In this document: positions 1 through 7,627 of the stretch, in pieces
How positions within the stretch are numbered: position 1 is the stretch's first letter
Layout of the letters: the number at the start of each line of letters is the position of its first letter
NCBI GenBank assembly: GCA_040758525.1
Contig: JBFLVQ010000366.1
Span: 1-9,489, forward strand
DNA from: JBFLVQ01 sp040758525
GTDB lineage: Bacteria; Acidobacteriota; Blastocatellia; Chloracidobacteriales; JADJPF01
Length of the DNA stretch: 9,489 nucleotides
Direction of reading: 5' to 3'
Notes under the pieces: generated by a model
Database searches by the model: none
The model's input: only the letters and a program-made list of their open reading frames with translations
Told to the model about the DNA's origin: nothing
Program-made: the position numbers and the translations under genes

Positions 1-567
1 GTTGATGTAGTTATCTTGGGTGAGCATAACACCTTTCGGCTTGCCGGTTGTGCCTGAGGTATACATTATTGCTACCACTGTTGTTGGTGTTGAGTGGTCG
101 ATTGGATCAGCACTGGCATTAAGCAACTGGGCAAATGATAATGCTTCCGGCAAGACAGACTCGCTAGGCGGATCAAGTGCGATCAGATAGCGCAGTTTCT
201 GGGAAGAATTTTTGATCGCGGCAGCCAATCCAAGTAATGGGCCAGCCGCTACGATCGCAACAGCATCAGAGTTATCGGCAATATAGCAGATCTCATCATG
301 CTTAAGCGCGATATTGATCGGCACTAGTGTTACTGCCAATTTGGATGCGCCCAAGAAGAGATAGACATATTCCGGGCAATTGGGCAACATCACACAGAGT
401 TTATCACCAACCCTGAGGCCCAATGCAGCAAGGCCTTGTGCAAGACGGTTAGTGATCTCATCAAGCTTCTGATAAGAGACCTCTAAATCACGAAAGTAGA
501 GAAAAATCTTAGCTGGGTTCGCGCGTGCGCGTGCACTAAGCAGTGCTGGTATTGTTGCCAGAGTCAT
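1..567 (-). CDS. AMP-dependent acyl-CoA synthetase/ligase, N-terminal part (cut by window edge)
   Basis: This is the first 189 codons of an adenylate-forming enzyme, which activates a carboxylic acid (probably a fatty acid) with ATP and then transfers it to CoA in the cytoplasm. The reading frame is open from the ATG at 567 to base 1. The diagnostic sign is the phosphate-binding loop YTSGTTGKPKG at residues 169-179, followed by VMLTQDNYIN. Upstream are family-typical stretches: a YQKLDEITNRLAQGL helix (about 42-56) and GDKLCVMLPNCPEY (about 64-77). Full members are usually 500-560 residues, so roughly one third is present; the adenylation core, the hinge and the C-terminal lysine domain lie outside the window. 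No strong ribosome site precedes the ATG (only a purine-rich AAGAGCGAGA). The substrate cannot be told from this part; a long-chain fatty acid is the commonest assignment for this subgroup. Confidence 0.9.
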   Translation of the reverse strand, partial: MTLATIPALLSARARANPAKIFLYFRDLEVSYQKLDEITNRLAQGLAALGLRVGDKLCVMLPNCPEYVYLFLGASKLAVTLVPINIALKHDEICYIADNSDAVAIVAAGPLLGLAAAIKNSSQKLRYLIALDPPSESVLPEALSFAQLLNASADPIDHSTPTTVVAIMYTSGTTGKPKGVMLTQDNYIN

Positions 568-704
568 CGCTGTTATCTCGCTCTTGTCGTGGTATTGTCA
601 GGTGCGATTGCGATCGTAAAGGCTCGGGTTGGCCAGACAACCAGAGCCGAAGAGACATTTTAGCTTTCAAGGGAGATTCTGAAAAGAGACTTAAGAAGAT
701 AATT

Positions 705-748
705 AGAAAGGGCAAGGAGGCCATATAGCTCTTCCCTGCCCTTTGTCT
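705..748 (-). terminator. Probable intrinsic terminator of the FG-GAP protein gene
   Basis: AAAGGGCA at 707-714 pairs with TGCCCTTT at 737-744. The stem continues inward (716-720 with 731-735) past one imperfect pair, which would be a G-U wobble in minus-strand RNA, and leaves a loop of about ten bases. Read on the minus strand, the 3' arm is followed by a U-rich stretch (TCTAATTATCTTCTT). It sits about 20 bases past the stop of the gene ending at 767 and before the start of the ligase at 567, so it should separate the two transcripts. Confidence 0.55.
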
Positions 749-766
749 ACCTACTGGCAATATCTC

Positions 767-2902
767 TCACTGCTTCAGGATAAAGATATTCGAGGCTACC
801 CCATTGGCATCAATCACCTGCACAGTGTTATCACCGGCGCGTATATTGAGCTTCTTAGGTTTGCCTTTAGCCATAATCGAGGTATCAGAAACCTTCTTAA
901 TACGTGCGCTCACATCAGTGTTATTAACTAGTACACGTGGGCTAGTACCAAAGCGGCTGCCTGTGATCAGCAGTACCTTACCATTAAAGGTTGCATTACC
1001 AATCATAGGCATAGGCGGTGTAACCGTAAGGGCAAAATCTCGCTGTGCAGAAAGCGGCGGATTACCATTATCGGTTGCCCGTACTGTTACTACATAGCTG
1101 CCTATGCTCCCTGTAGGTGGAGCGATAGTGATACGGCCACGACCACCACCTAGATCGACTAGTGTAACAAAACTAGGAGTTGGTGGCCGTATTAACGAGA
1201 GTGTGATCGCGCTATCGGGATCTACTGCAGTAACGTCAATATTTAATGTATTAGTCTCACCTACTGTCTGGTTATCAATTACAGCCAGTGTAGGCGGTTG
1301 GTTGTTGCCGGGCGCATTTGGATTGAAGTTAGAGACCGTGAAGATCATACCAGTATTGCTACGATTGCCCTGTGGTCCGCCGGAGAAAGGTGCTGCGATC
1401 GCTAGATCTGGCTTGCCATCTGCGTTGATATCACCAAGCGCGAACCTAGTACCAATACGGTCAAGTGCACGTGGTCCAAGGATTGTGATATCCGCCGGTT
1501 TAGTCTGCAGGTCGCGCTGTTCAAAGCGTGTGCCACCTTTGAGCAGGATAAATGCCTGACCATTGCGAGCACGATCAGCAGGATTAGTGGCGCTAGGCGC
1601 CCCTACAATCACATCAGTAAAGTTATCCTTGTCAATATCAGTAAGTAGTAGTGCAGCGCCACTACCAAATTGATCGCCAGAATTGACACCACCAAATGAG
1701 GCATCTGCGCTCATAGAACCTAGATCCCGTATACCTACCAATGGAACACTGCCATAGAGGATAAAGGTCTGGCCAGCGTTGGGACGGCCTGTTGCAGTTG
1801 CCCCAGGCGCTGTTACAACAATGTCATCTATACGATCAGCATCAACGTCTCCTACTACCATTCCTTCACCTAACCGCCCATTTGTGATCGGACCTAGTAG
1901 TGTAAAACCTGCGCTAGTCTTTGATAGATCAACAGTCGAGCCGTTTGAAAATGGCCCGTAGAAGACATGCAAGCTGCCTGCGATCGTACGGCCGCTTGCC
2001 GTGCTACCTGGTGCTGTTGCGATAATGTCACGTGCGCCATCACGATTGAAGTCGCCTGTTGCCACATTATTGCCAAACATATCTCCGTTGGCTGCCCCCA
2101 GTATTGTCACAGCAACACGATCACTACCATTCAGATCAATTACTGCCGGAGGATTAATGTTGAAACCAATCAATACAAAGACACCACCAGTAGCAGGTCC
2201 ACCGGGATTAATCGCCAGTGTTGCGGCACCAATTACCAGATCTTCAAAGTTATCTCGATTAAAGTCCCCACCTGCTAGGCTTGTACCAATCTGTGCGCCT
2301 ACTCGTGGGCCGACAACAAGCAGATCGGGGCTTGCTGAAGAGAAATCGATCATTGAGGAGTTGAGCTGTTTACCTCCAAAGATCACATAGAGCGCGCCTG
2401 ATAGATCACGCGAGCCACGCAATCCATCAAAACCGGGAGCAGCAATAACCAGGTCTTTGACACCATCAGTATTAATATCAACAAAGGCCAGATTGCTGCC
2501 GAAGAAATCATTTACTGCAGCACCCAAAAGCCGTACATCGCCGGCTCCTGAGGCAAGGTCGATCTGACCGCGTAGGCTGGAACGGCCAAAGAATATCCGC
2601 ACTTCACCGCTATTGAGTCGTTGTCCACCAATACCATCACTACCTGGAATGCCTATTATTAGATCGTCTACCCTATCTCCATTTAGGTCACCAATAGCTA
2701 GTGCCGATCCTGCCATATCATCAACCTGTGCACCGGTAATGGCTAGATCAAAAGCATTGGTTGTAGAAAGATCAATTATTACCGTCGCTGCTTCTACCAC
2801 GGAAAACTGCTTGGGCAGTATGCCTGCGGCAAGTGCCGCTAACGCCGCGGTCAGCGCGATTAGCCGCCAGTATCTTATCTGTTTTGATTTCTCTGTTCTC
2901 AC
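767..2902 (-). CDS. Secreted seven-repeat FG-GAP (integrin alpha-like) beta-propeller protein with Ig-like C-terminal domains
   Basis: This is an exported protein of 711 residues. Residues 1-38 form a signal peptide: a basic start, a hydrophobic run at about 14-29, and a likely cleavage after VEA (38). Residues 57-510 hold seven FG-GAP repeats. Each has a D-x-[ND]-x-D-x-x-x-[DE] calcium-type loop, at 72-80, 142-150, 213-221, 284-292, 352-360, 422-430 and 491-499, and most are followed by an [IV][IV]xxAP-like strand. A spacing of 68-71 residues and seven copies suggest a closed seven-bladed propeller as in integrin alpha chains. Residues 534-628 look like a cadherin/Ig-type domain (PPTLAVIDNQTV, then VTAVDPDS and RATDNGNPPLS). 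Residues 631-711 look like an IPT/TIG-type domain (VLLITGSRFGTSPRVLVN). The start is GTG, supported by its ribosome site. I see no anchor or sorting signal. Adhesion or surface binding is inferred from the family; the ligand is unknown. Confidence 0.9.
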   Translation of the reverse strand: MRTEKSKQIRYWRLIALTAALAALAAGILPKQFSVVEAATVIIDLSTTNAFDLAITGAQVDDMAGSALAIGDLNGDRVDDLIIGIPGSDGIGGQRLNSGEVRIFFGRSSLRGQIDLASGAGDVRLLGAAVNDFFGSNLAFVDINTDGVKDLVIAAPGFDGLRGSRDLSGALYVIFGGKQLNSSMIDFSSASPDLLVVGPRVGAQIGTSLAGGDFNRDNFEDLVIGAATLAINPGGPATGGVFVLIGFNINPPAVIDLNGSDRVAVTILGAANGDMFGNNVATGDFNRDGARDIIATAPGSTASGRTIAGSLHVFYGPFSNGSTVDLSKTSAGFTLLGPITNGRLGEGMVVGDVDADRIDDIVVTAPGATATGRPNAGQTFILYGSVPLVGIRDLGSMSADASFGGVNSGDQFGSGAALLLTDIDKDNFTDVIVGAPSATNPADRARNGQAFILLKGGTRFEQRDLQTKPADITILGPRALDRIGTRFALGDINADGKPDLAIAAPFSGGPQGNRSNTGMIFTVSNFNPNAPGNNQPPTLAVIDNQTVGETNTLNIDVTAVDPDSAITLSLIRPPTPSFVTLVDLGGGRGRITIAPPTGSIGSYVVTVRATDNGNPPLSAQRDFALTVTPPMPMIGNATFNGKVLLITGSRFGTSPRVLVNNTDVSARIKKVSDTSIMAKGKPKKLNIRAGDNTVQVIDANGVASNIFILKQ
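1373..2734 (-). repeat. Seven tandem FG-GAP repeats within the secreted protein
   Basis: Seven protein-level repeats of about 70 residues are visible as recurring G-[ST]-x-[LV]-A-x-x-D-[FILV]-[ND]-x-D motifs followed by hydrophobic strands. The DNA copies have diverged, so this is an old protein repeat and not a recent tandem duplication. Loops 1 and 5 (DLNGDRVDD, DVDADRIDD) carry R in place of the usual G in the calcium loop, and loops 3 and 6 carry N. Confidence 0.85.
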
Positions 2903-2909
2903 AAATCTA

Positions 2910-2916
2910 CTCCTTT
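2910..2916 (-). promoter_or_regulatory. Ribosome binding site fixing a GTG start
   Basis: The minus strand reads AAAGGAG, then a 7-base spacer (TAGATTT), then GTG at 2902-2900. This well-placed Shine-Dalgarno sequence supports the GTG as the true start, directly before the charged n-region of the signal peptide. Confidence 0.75.
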
Positions 2917-3175
2917 CGCTAATCTATTTACTCTCAATTTCAAAGCGCATCACTGGGGCGACATATGTTGCTGCCGCTGCCGCTGCTACGGCAATGCGGA
3001 CGCTTACGACCCAGGTCGCAAGCGTGTGAAGAATGGTGTTATCAATCGCCACCCTCCACCCATAAATGCTTTGCTGGGGTGTGTTGATTGTAACCATTTT
3101 CCCCAAAGGTGAGCAATCCCTTTTCCTGCGCCCAGAGCATTACTCCATAGCTTAATGACTGGACGCACGATTTTA

Positions 3176-3195
3176 TTTCTCTTGATACAGAGAAA
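3176..3195. other. Small perfect hairpin downstream of the hydrolase gene
   Basis: TTTCTCT (3176-3182) and AGAGAAA (3189-3195) form a 7-bp perfect stem with a 6-base loop. It lies about 65 bases past the stop of the minus-strand hydrolase gene. No run of T follows on either strand, so it is at best a weak terminator or an RNA-end stabilising stem. Confidence 0.25.
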
Positions 3196-3260
3196 CAAGA
3201 TGCCCGTAGTCATTCGTAATGTTGCACGATTATATGATTGTCTAGGAGTTGATATGGAGA

Positions 3261-4322
3261 TCAGTCGGGCGCCACCGTGACTTCGATTACACTGAAACCA
3301 GCACGCCTTTCTCGTGCATAACGACCATCCCGTAATATCACTCGTGCGCCTTCTTCAAGAGGCTCAACATCAGCCAGTAGATATCGGCTAAACTCAACCA
3401 TTGTATGTCCTTGCGGAGTATCAAGGGCGCGTTTGACAGCCTTATGATGGCGTGCTACCGGCAAAGCAGTAAGTGGCGTTGTCGATCTAGTGACTGTGCC
3501 CACCTCTACCTTACCAAAGTAGAAGAAATTCTCGCTATCGGCAAAGACCTCCCAACGTAGTGGATTGGCTGCCATAGGTGAGACAGAGAAGCGTCTTACT
3601 GGTTCTCCTGCTTGTGCACGTAAGTACTGATCGGCTGAGGCCAGCGCAGTCTGCTGAGATAGGTAGAGCGCGCCTAGATACATAAGCATAAGGGCTAGCG
3701 CAATACGGCTAGCATTAATCTTAACCTCTTCATAGCGTGTACGTAAGACCAAGAGCATGGCTAAGATAATCAACCAGATCAGTTTAGATGTGAGAGGCAC
3801 CTGTTGTGCAATAACGATCACGCCGCTAGTCAAAAACCATAATGCACCCCAACCAAGCATTGTCCCTAGTTCACGCCGGGTCTGTAGGAAAAGGGCGCCT
3901 CCTAGTATTAACCATATCCAAGGATCGGCAATAAATACCAGATCGCCATAGAACCAACGGTCATCAAAGGGCAACAAAGGGCGTATCCCATAGTTATTAA
4001 GGAAGTCGAGCATTGGATGTGTACCAACCGCAACAAGGGCAGCAAGACATAAGCGTGACCAAGGTAAAGGTTGCCCGCGGACCTGCCGCCATAACCACCA
4101 CAATGAACCTAGTGCCAGTGCCAGCAGGATTATCCCTGGCAGCGCATGGGTAATACCACGATGATGGCGTAAATAAGCGTCTTTCCCCCAGAGCGTAGAT
4201 ATCACATCTAGATCGGGTAGATTGGCACCAATAATCCAGAGCGGTAATGTGCCAGGCAGGTAACGTTCAAACCAACCGCGATAGAGCGCGGCACCGAAAA
4301 GTGAGTGGGCAATGTTTTCCAT
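3261..4322 (-). CDS. Membrane-bound metal-dependent hydrolase, YdjM/DUF457 family
   Basis: This 353-residue protein belongs to the YdjM-like family of inner-membrane, putatively metal-dependent hydrolases, whose substrates are largely unknown. The conserved polar set is present: H6 in MENIAHSLFG, N34-LPDLD (34-39), HHRGITH (53-59), and HPMLDFLNNYG (102-112) followed by a PFDDRWFYGD segment (118-127). These His/Asp residues are the expected metal ligands. Hydrophobic segments lie at about 62-78, 88-100, 128-146, 156-172, 181-193 and 206-222. A soluble C-terminal part (about 232-353) contains MAANPLRWEVFADSENFFYFG, a type of tail also found in longer members of this family. The ATG is preceded by only a weak GGA. 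On the minus strand a CATAAT box (4332-4337) with TTGTAC 18 bases further upstream could be its promoter, which would leave a very short leader. The function is inferred from the motif pattern; the reaction is unknown. Confidence 0.85.
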   Translation of the reverse strand: MENIAHSLFGAALYRGWFERYLPGTLPLWIIGANLPDLDVISTLWGKDAYLRHHRGITHALPGIILLALALGSLWWLWRQVRGQPLPWSRLCLAALVAVGTHPMLDFLNNYGIRPLLPFDDRWFYGDLVFIADPWIWLILGGALFLQTRRELGTMLGWGALWFLTSGVIVIAQQVPLTSKLIWLIILAMLLVLRTRYEEVKINASRIALALMLMYLGALYLSQQTALASADQYLRAQAGEPVRRFSVSPMAANPLRWEVFADSENFFYFGKVEVGTVTRSTTPLTALPVARHHKAVKRALDTPQGHTMVEFSRYLLADVEPLEEGARVILRDGRYARERRAGFSVIEVTVAPD

Positions 4323-4676
4323 AACAGATCCATTATGAGGCAGATTCTATCTGTGGTACAACTGACCTAGTCACATTAACAGATACGTTTCTTGTCTCTC
4401 GCGCTGTTCCTTGCTGCGCATTCTGATAACCTTCTCTGCCTGAAAAGAGCTGGAGAGAGCAAGAAACATTTCTATTCTGTACGCCGATAATCCAACCAAA
4501 TCTTAAAGCTGATTGAACCATTGTTTCTGACAAACTCTCGTACTATCGCTGATAAGCTTAGACGAGGACGTTTTATTTGAAGTTGGGATGTTGTCTGGTC
4601 TACCTGACAGCGTCAATGCTTCAAGTAAGATGGTTCTCCCACCCGTGAGATTGGCCGGAATTAATGGAGGTCAGCT

Positions 4677-4835
4677 ATGTTTAGCCGTTTTCCTTTACCT
4701 GACTGTAAAAATCCCTATTTCGCTTCCACCTCAAATAGTGATACTTTTATGTCTAGCTTACAGGGGATATTTAACCCTGTTACAGTACTGACCAGCGTTC
4801 TCTTGCCTGACCGGTTTTACATAGTGCCAACCTGA
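4677..4835 (+). CDS. Candidate small ORF, 52 residues, unknown function
   Basis: An ATG at 4677 opens a 52-codon frame that ends with TGA at 4833-4835. It is preceded by GGAGG (4666-4670) and a 6-base spacer, which is ideal ribosome-site geometry and the best in this gap. The product starts MFSRFPLPDCKNPYF and ends in a moderately hydrophobic stretch (about 28-50, including GIFNPVTVLTSVLLPD). It has one Cys, no clear signal peptide and no domain I recognise. It could be a real small protein, a leader peptide for the downstream secreted-protein gene (126 bases away), or a chance frame. Only the ribosome site argues for it. Confidence 0.3.
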   Translation: MFSRFPLPDCKNPYFASTSNSDTFMSSLQGIFNPVTVLTSVLLPDRFYIVPT

Positions 4836-4926
4836 CAGGCGGGGCGGCGTCGGCAATTACCGCTACCCCATTATATTTTTAATGAGCTTTCAGGTAGGAG
4901 TCTGTTCTCTTAAGTGGGAGAGGAAG

Positions 4927-4932
4927 TATAAT
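4927..4932 (+). promoter_or_regulatory. Likely -10 box for the SBBP-repeat protein gene
   Basis: A perfect TATAAT lies 28 bases before the ATG at 4961. Transcription would begin near 4939, leaving a leader of about 20 bases that just includes the AGGAGG site. The region 17 bases upstream (GTTCTC-like) is a poor -35, so an activator or another sigma factor may be involved. If this is the promoter, the alternative TTG start at 4934 would fall before the transcript begins. Confidence 0.4.
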
Positions 4933-4948
4933 CTTGTCAACCTTTGAT

Positions 4949-4954
4949 AGGAGG
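4949..4954 (+). promoter_or_regulatory. Ribosome binding site choosing the ATG at 4961
   Basis: AGGAGG stands 6 bases before ATG 4961. The same frame can be extended to a TTG at 4934, which has no such site at the right distance. The ATG start also puts a basic residue pair and the hydrophobic core of the signal peptide in normal positions. Confidence 0.85.
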
Positions 4955-4960
4955 CTTTTC

Positions 4961-7543
4961 ATGAAATCTGGGCGCTTATTTACTACGCAAGGGCGTGTCC
5001 TGGAAGCGGTGATACTTGCCTTTTGCCTGACCTTTAACTGTGTTGCCATCACTTATGCACAGCTACCACAGTTAAGGGAGAAAGGGCAGCAGATCGTACC
5101 GCCGACAGCAAATAACGGTTTGATTGCCGCACCTGCCCCACAGGTTAAAAATGATAGCTCTGACCGCGCACACATCAATGAGATTTCTCAGAAATTACCG
5201 ATCACTTTTGAAGTCAACCGCGGTCAAGCCGATGCTGGCGTGAATTTCCTATCCCGTATCTATGGCTATGATCTCTTCCTCACTGCCAATGAAGCGATAT
5301 TAGCATTGCACGACCAGAATCATTCCAACGCTGTGGACAATGATAGTGTAGTTTTACGCATGAAACTGATCGGTGCTAATCGTGCTGCGCGTGCTCGCGG
5401 CATCAATCCTATGCCTGGTAAAAGTAACTACTTATTCGGCAACGATCCCCAGAAATGGTGTACCAATGTCGATAACTATGCCAGAATTGAATACCAAGAT
5501 ATTTATCCCGGCGTTAAGCTTGCCTACTATGGTAATCAACGCCAATTAGAATATGATTTCATCATTGCTCCCGGCGCTAATCCAAATCGCATAGGATTTG
5601 CCTTCACAGGCGCCCAAGAGCTACGCATTGATGATAATGGCGATCTAGTAATAAATACCGGCAAAGAAGAGATTCGTCAGCATAAGCCTTTTGCTTATCA
5701 ACTACGCAATGGCCACAAAGAAGAGATCGCCTGCCACTATACGTTCAAGCAGAATCACGAAGTAAGTTTTCAGCTAGGCCATTATGATCGTAGCCGCGAG
5801 CTGGTGATCGATCCAACACTAGTCTACTCGACCTATCTAGGAGGCAATAGTGGTGATGCTGGTACAGACATCGCTATTGATAGTGTAGGCAATATCTATG
5901 TGGTAGGACGCACCGACTCACTCAATTTTCCTACCCGCACACCTATACAAATGAATAATAATGGCAATGGCGATATCTTTGTCTCAAAGTTCAATCCTAG
6001 TGGTTCAACATTGATCTTCTCTAGCTATTTTGGTGGTAGTGGCGACGAGATTGCCAATAGTGTGGCAGTTGACAGTATGGGCAATATCTATTTGGCCGGT
6101 GCTACCCGCTCAGGTGATTTTCCAATTACTAGTGGCGCCTTACAACGTAACCCTGGTGTTGGTGTAGACGGTTTTGTGGCAAAGTTAAACGCTACTGGTA
6201 CACAGTTGATCTATTCCACTTTTCTGGGCGGTAGTGGTGATGACTTAATCAACGATCTGACCATTGATAGCAATGGTAATGTCTATGTGACCGGCTCAAC
6301 CCGCTCGACCGATCTCCCTGTTACACCTAATGCATTTCGTCCTGCCAATGGCGGTTTTCGCGATGCCTTTGTTAGCAAAATCAATACTACTGGCTCGATG
6401 CTAATAATCTCGACCTATCTGGGTGGTAATACAGATGATGGTGGGAACGCGCTGGCAATCGATACGATGGGAAATATCTATGTGACCGGTTCAACCAAAT
6501 CACCAGACTTTCCTGTAACAACAGGCGCGTTCCAAAGTATGTTTGTCGGTGGCAGCCCCAACTCTATGCCAGGTGGTGACGTCTTTATCACGAAACTCAA
6601 TCCAACTGGCACAATGGTTATTTACTCCACCTATTTAGGTGGCTTAGACGATGAGTTTGGTGTTGACTTAGTACTTGATGCCGCTAACAATGCTTATGTT
6701 GCGGGTTTAACTCGATCAATGGATTTTCCTACCCAAAACCCCTTTCAGCGTCAGAACAACGGCGGCCCCACTCTTAGTATTGCTTTTGATGCCTTTGTTA
6801 CTAAACTCAATCCCGCCGGCACAGTTGTGCTATATTCAACATATCTAGGTGGTAATGATTTTGATGTAGCCAACAATCTTGCCCTGGATAGAGCTGGCAA
6901 TCTCTACATAGTAGGCTCGACAGCTTCCACCAATTTTCCCATTATGGATCCTCTACAAGGGATGAATCAGAGCCTCAATAATGATACCGACATCTTTGTC
7001 GCAAAGCTTAATCCAACTGGCAATATGCTCGATTATTCCACTTATATGGGTGGCACTAATATAGAGCTTGGCGATGGTATTGTTGTGGATGCGAATGGTA
7101 CTGTCTTTATTACTGGCACTACCGTCTCTACCAACTTCCCTGTTACGGCTACAGCAGCTTTCCAATCCCAATTTGGTGGTGGTGGAATAGGTTTGACAAG
7201 TGGCGATGCTTTTATTGCTCAGATCACCGATCCGATTGGCATCACACCGGACTATTCCATCTCATTGAGCCCGGCTACTGCCACCGTGACACGTGGTAAG
7301 AATGTACAGATCACCGTCAATATAGACCGAAGCTTGGGTTTCACAGGTAATGTCACAATTACTCCCAGTGGTGGCAAGAAACTCGCTTTTAAGCCGACTT
7401 CAGGAGCAACTACACAGGCCAATATCAAGTTCACCATTAAAGCCAAAATGAAAGCTAAACTAGGCCCACAACAGATTGTCTTTACTGCCAGTGACGATAA
7501 TGCGCGGGTACGTACTGCTACACTCACACTCACTGTTCAATGA
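4961..7543 (+). CDS. Secreted SBBP-repeat beta-propeller protein with C-terminal Ig-like domain
   Basis: This is an exported protein of 860 residues. Residues 1-33 are a signal peptide, with a hydrophobic core at about 14-30 and a likely cut after TYA. Residues about 79-284 match the conserved N-terminal region often found before SBBP repeats (ITFEVNRGQAD, SNYLFGNDPQKW, YPGVKLAYYG, LEYDFIIAPGANP, ELVIDPTLVYS). Residues 287-757 hold seven SBBP repeats with the pattern YSTYLGG...D..GN.Y..G.T.S..FP...F....DAFV.KLNP.GT; the YSTYLGG elements begin near 289, 353, 418, 483, 555, 625 and 692. Residues about 764-860 look like an Ig-like domain (YSISLSPATATVTRGKN, then a Lys-rich FTIKAKMKAKLG and a TATLTLTVQ end). 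No membrane anchor or sorting tail is seen. SBBP proteins are thought to be extracellular propellers; the ligand or activity here is unknown. The gene is followed by a strong terminator and appears monocistronic. Confidence 0.9.
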   Translation: MKSGRLFTTQGRVLEAVILAFCLTFNCVAITYAQLPQLREKGQQIVPPTANNGLIAAPAPQVKNDSSDRAHINEISQKLPITFEVNRGQADAGVNFLSRIYGYDLFLTANEAILALHDQNHSNAVDNDSVVLRMKLIGANRAARARGINPMPGKSNYLFGNDPQKWCTNVDNYARIEYQDIYPGVKLAYYGNQRQLEYDFIIAPGANPNRIGFAFTGAQELRIDDNGDLVINTGKEEIRQHKPFAYQLRNGHKEEIACHYTFKQNHEVSFQLGHYDRSRELVIDPTLVYSTYLGGNSGDAGTDIAIDSVGNIYVVGRTDSLNFPTRTPIQMNNNGNGDIFVSKFNPSGSTLIFSSYFGGSGDEIANSVAVDSMGNIYLAGATRSGDFPITSGALQRNPGVGVDGFVAKLNATGTQLIYSTFLGGSGDDLINDLTIDSNGNVYVTGSTRSTDLPVTPNAFRPANGGFRDAFVSKINTTGSMLIISTYLGGNTDDGGNALAIDTMGNIYVTGSTKSPDFPVTTGAFQSMFVGGSPNSMPGGDVFITKLNPTGTMVIYSTYLGGLDDEFGVDLVLDAANNAYVAGLTRSMDFPTQNPFQRQNNGGPTLSIAFDAFVTKLNPAGTVVLYSTYLGGNDFDVANNLALDRAGNLYIVGSTASTNFPIMDPLQGMNQSLNNDTDIFVAKLNPTGNMLDYSTYMGGTNIELGDGIVVDANGTVFITGTTVSTNFPVTATAAFQSQFGGGGIGLTSGDAFIAQITDPIGITPDYSISLSPATATVTRGKNVQITVNIDRSLGFTGNVTITPSGGKKLAFKPTSGATTQANIKFTIKAKMKAKLGPQQIVFTASDDNARVRTATLTLTVQ
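5825..7231 (+). repeat. Seven SBBP repeats (protein-level)
   Basis: Seven units of 64-72 residues are each recognisable by a YST[YF][LM]GG start, a D-x-x-GN-x-[YV] core and an FP motif about 30 residues on. Codon use differs between copies, so there is no recent DNA-level amplification. The longer units 4, 5 and 7 carry Gly/Asn-rich loop insertions (for example around residues 528-540, 598-608 and 738-748), probably in surface loops of the propeller. Confidence 0.85.
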
Positions 7544-7567
7544 TCTGTAGAACTATAAAGAATACCC

Positions 7568-7605
7568 AAGCCAGGGAGAGATTTACCGCTTCCCCTGGCT
7601 TTTTC
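7568..7605 (+). terminator. Intrinsic terminator after the SBBP-repeat protein gene
   Basis: AGCCAGGG (7569-7576) pairs perfectly with CCCTGGCT (7593-7600). The pairing can extend inward by GAG/CTT-type pairs after one mismatch, and the stem is followed by TTTTTCTCTCTTCTT. It starts 25 bases after the stop at 7543 and lies between two convergent genes. The minus strand has no T run after the stem, so it works mainly for the plus-strand transcript. Confidence 0.85.
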
Positions 7606-7627
7606 TCTCTTCTTAGACAAGAAGGTT

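Larger units (their letters stand above)
2903..3260. other. Intergenic region between two minus-strand genes, no convincing gene
   Basis: This 358-base gap lies downstream of the membrane hydrolase and upstream of the FG-GAP gene, so it should hold the terminator of the first and the promoter of the second. I see the FG-GAP ribosome site, a GCTGCC-type trinucleotide-like tract around 2967-2992, and a small hairpin near 3176-3195. Open frames on the minus strand (about 57-69 codons) have no usable ribosome site and resemble no known family. No clear -35/-10 pair was found. Confidence 0.5.
4323..4960. other. Long divergent intergenic region
   Basis: These 638 bases separate the divergent hydrolase and SBBP-protein genes. 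They contain a possible minus-strand promoter (CATAAT at 4332-4337, TTGTAC at 4356-4361), a small ORF with a good ribosome site at 4677-4835, and a TATAAT box with an AGGAGG site just before the plus-strand gene. A GC-rich patch near 4840-4855 (ggcggggcggcgtcgg) is followed by an AT-rich stretch (attatattttta). The longer open frames, 4333-4533 minus and 4588-4791 plus, lack ribosome sites and recognisable domains, and I do not annotate them. No tRNA or transposon end was seen. Confidence 0.5.

Noticed and set aside
536..760. 74-codon minus-strand frame between the ligase start and the FG-GAP gene
   Set aside because: It overlaps the real ligase start in a different frame and runs through the terminator hairpin.
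804..2390. Several plus-strand open frames (for example 1104-1559 and 2001-2390) inside the FG-GAP gene
   Set aside because: They lie opposite a well-supported gene with a signal peptide and seven clear repeats; they are low-complexity antisense frames and match no family.
2924..3213. Minus-strand frames of about 57-69 codons upstream of the FG-GAP gene, one ending in an alanine-rich hydrophobic stretch
   Set aside because: The starts are a TTG or an ATG with GGGG only three bases away, no usable ribosome site exists, and two different frames overlap. The alanine run comes from a GCTGCC-type tract. A small membrane peptide is not excluded, but the evidence is too thin.
4333..4533. 66-codon minus-strand frame upstream of the hydrolase gene
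   Set aside because: No ribosome site, no recognisable domain, and it would overlap the possible promoter of the hydrolase.
4588..4791. 67-codon plus-strand frame with a hydrophobic end
   Set aside because: No ribosome site before its ATG. It overlaps, in another frame, the 52-codon ORF that does have one.
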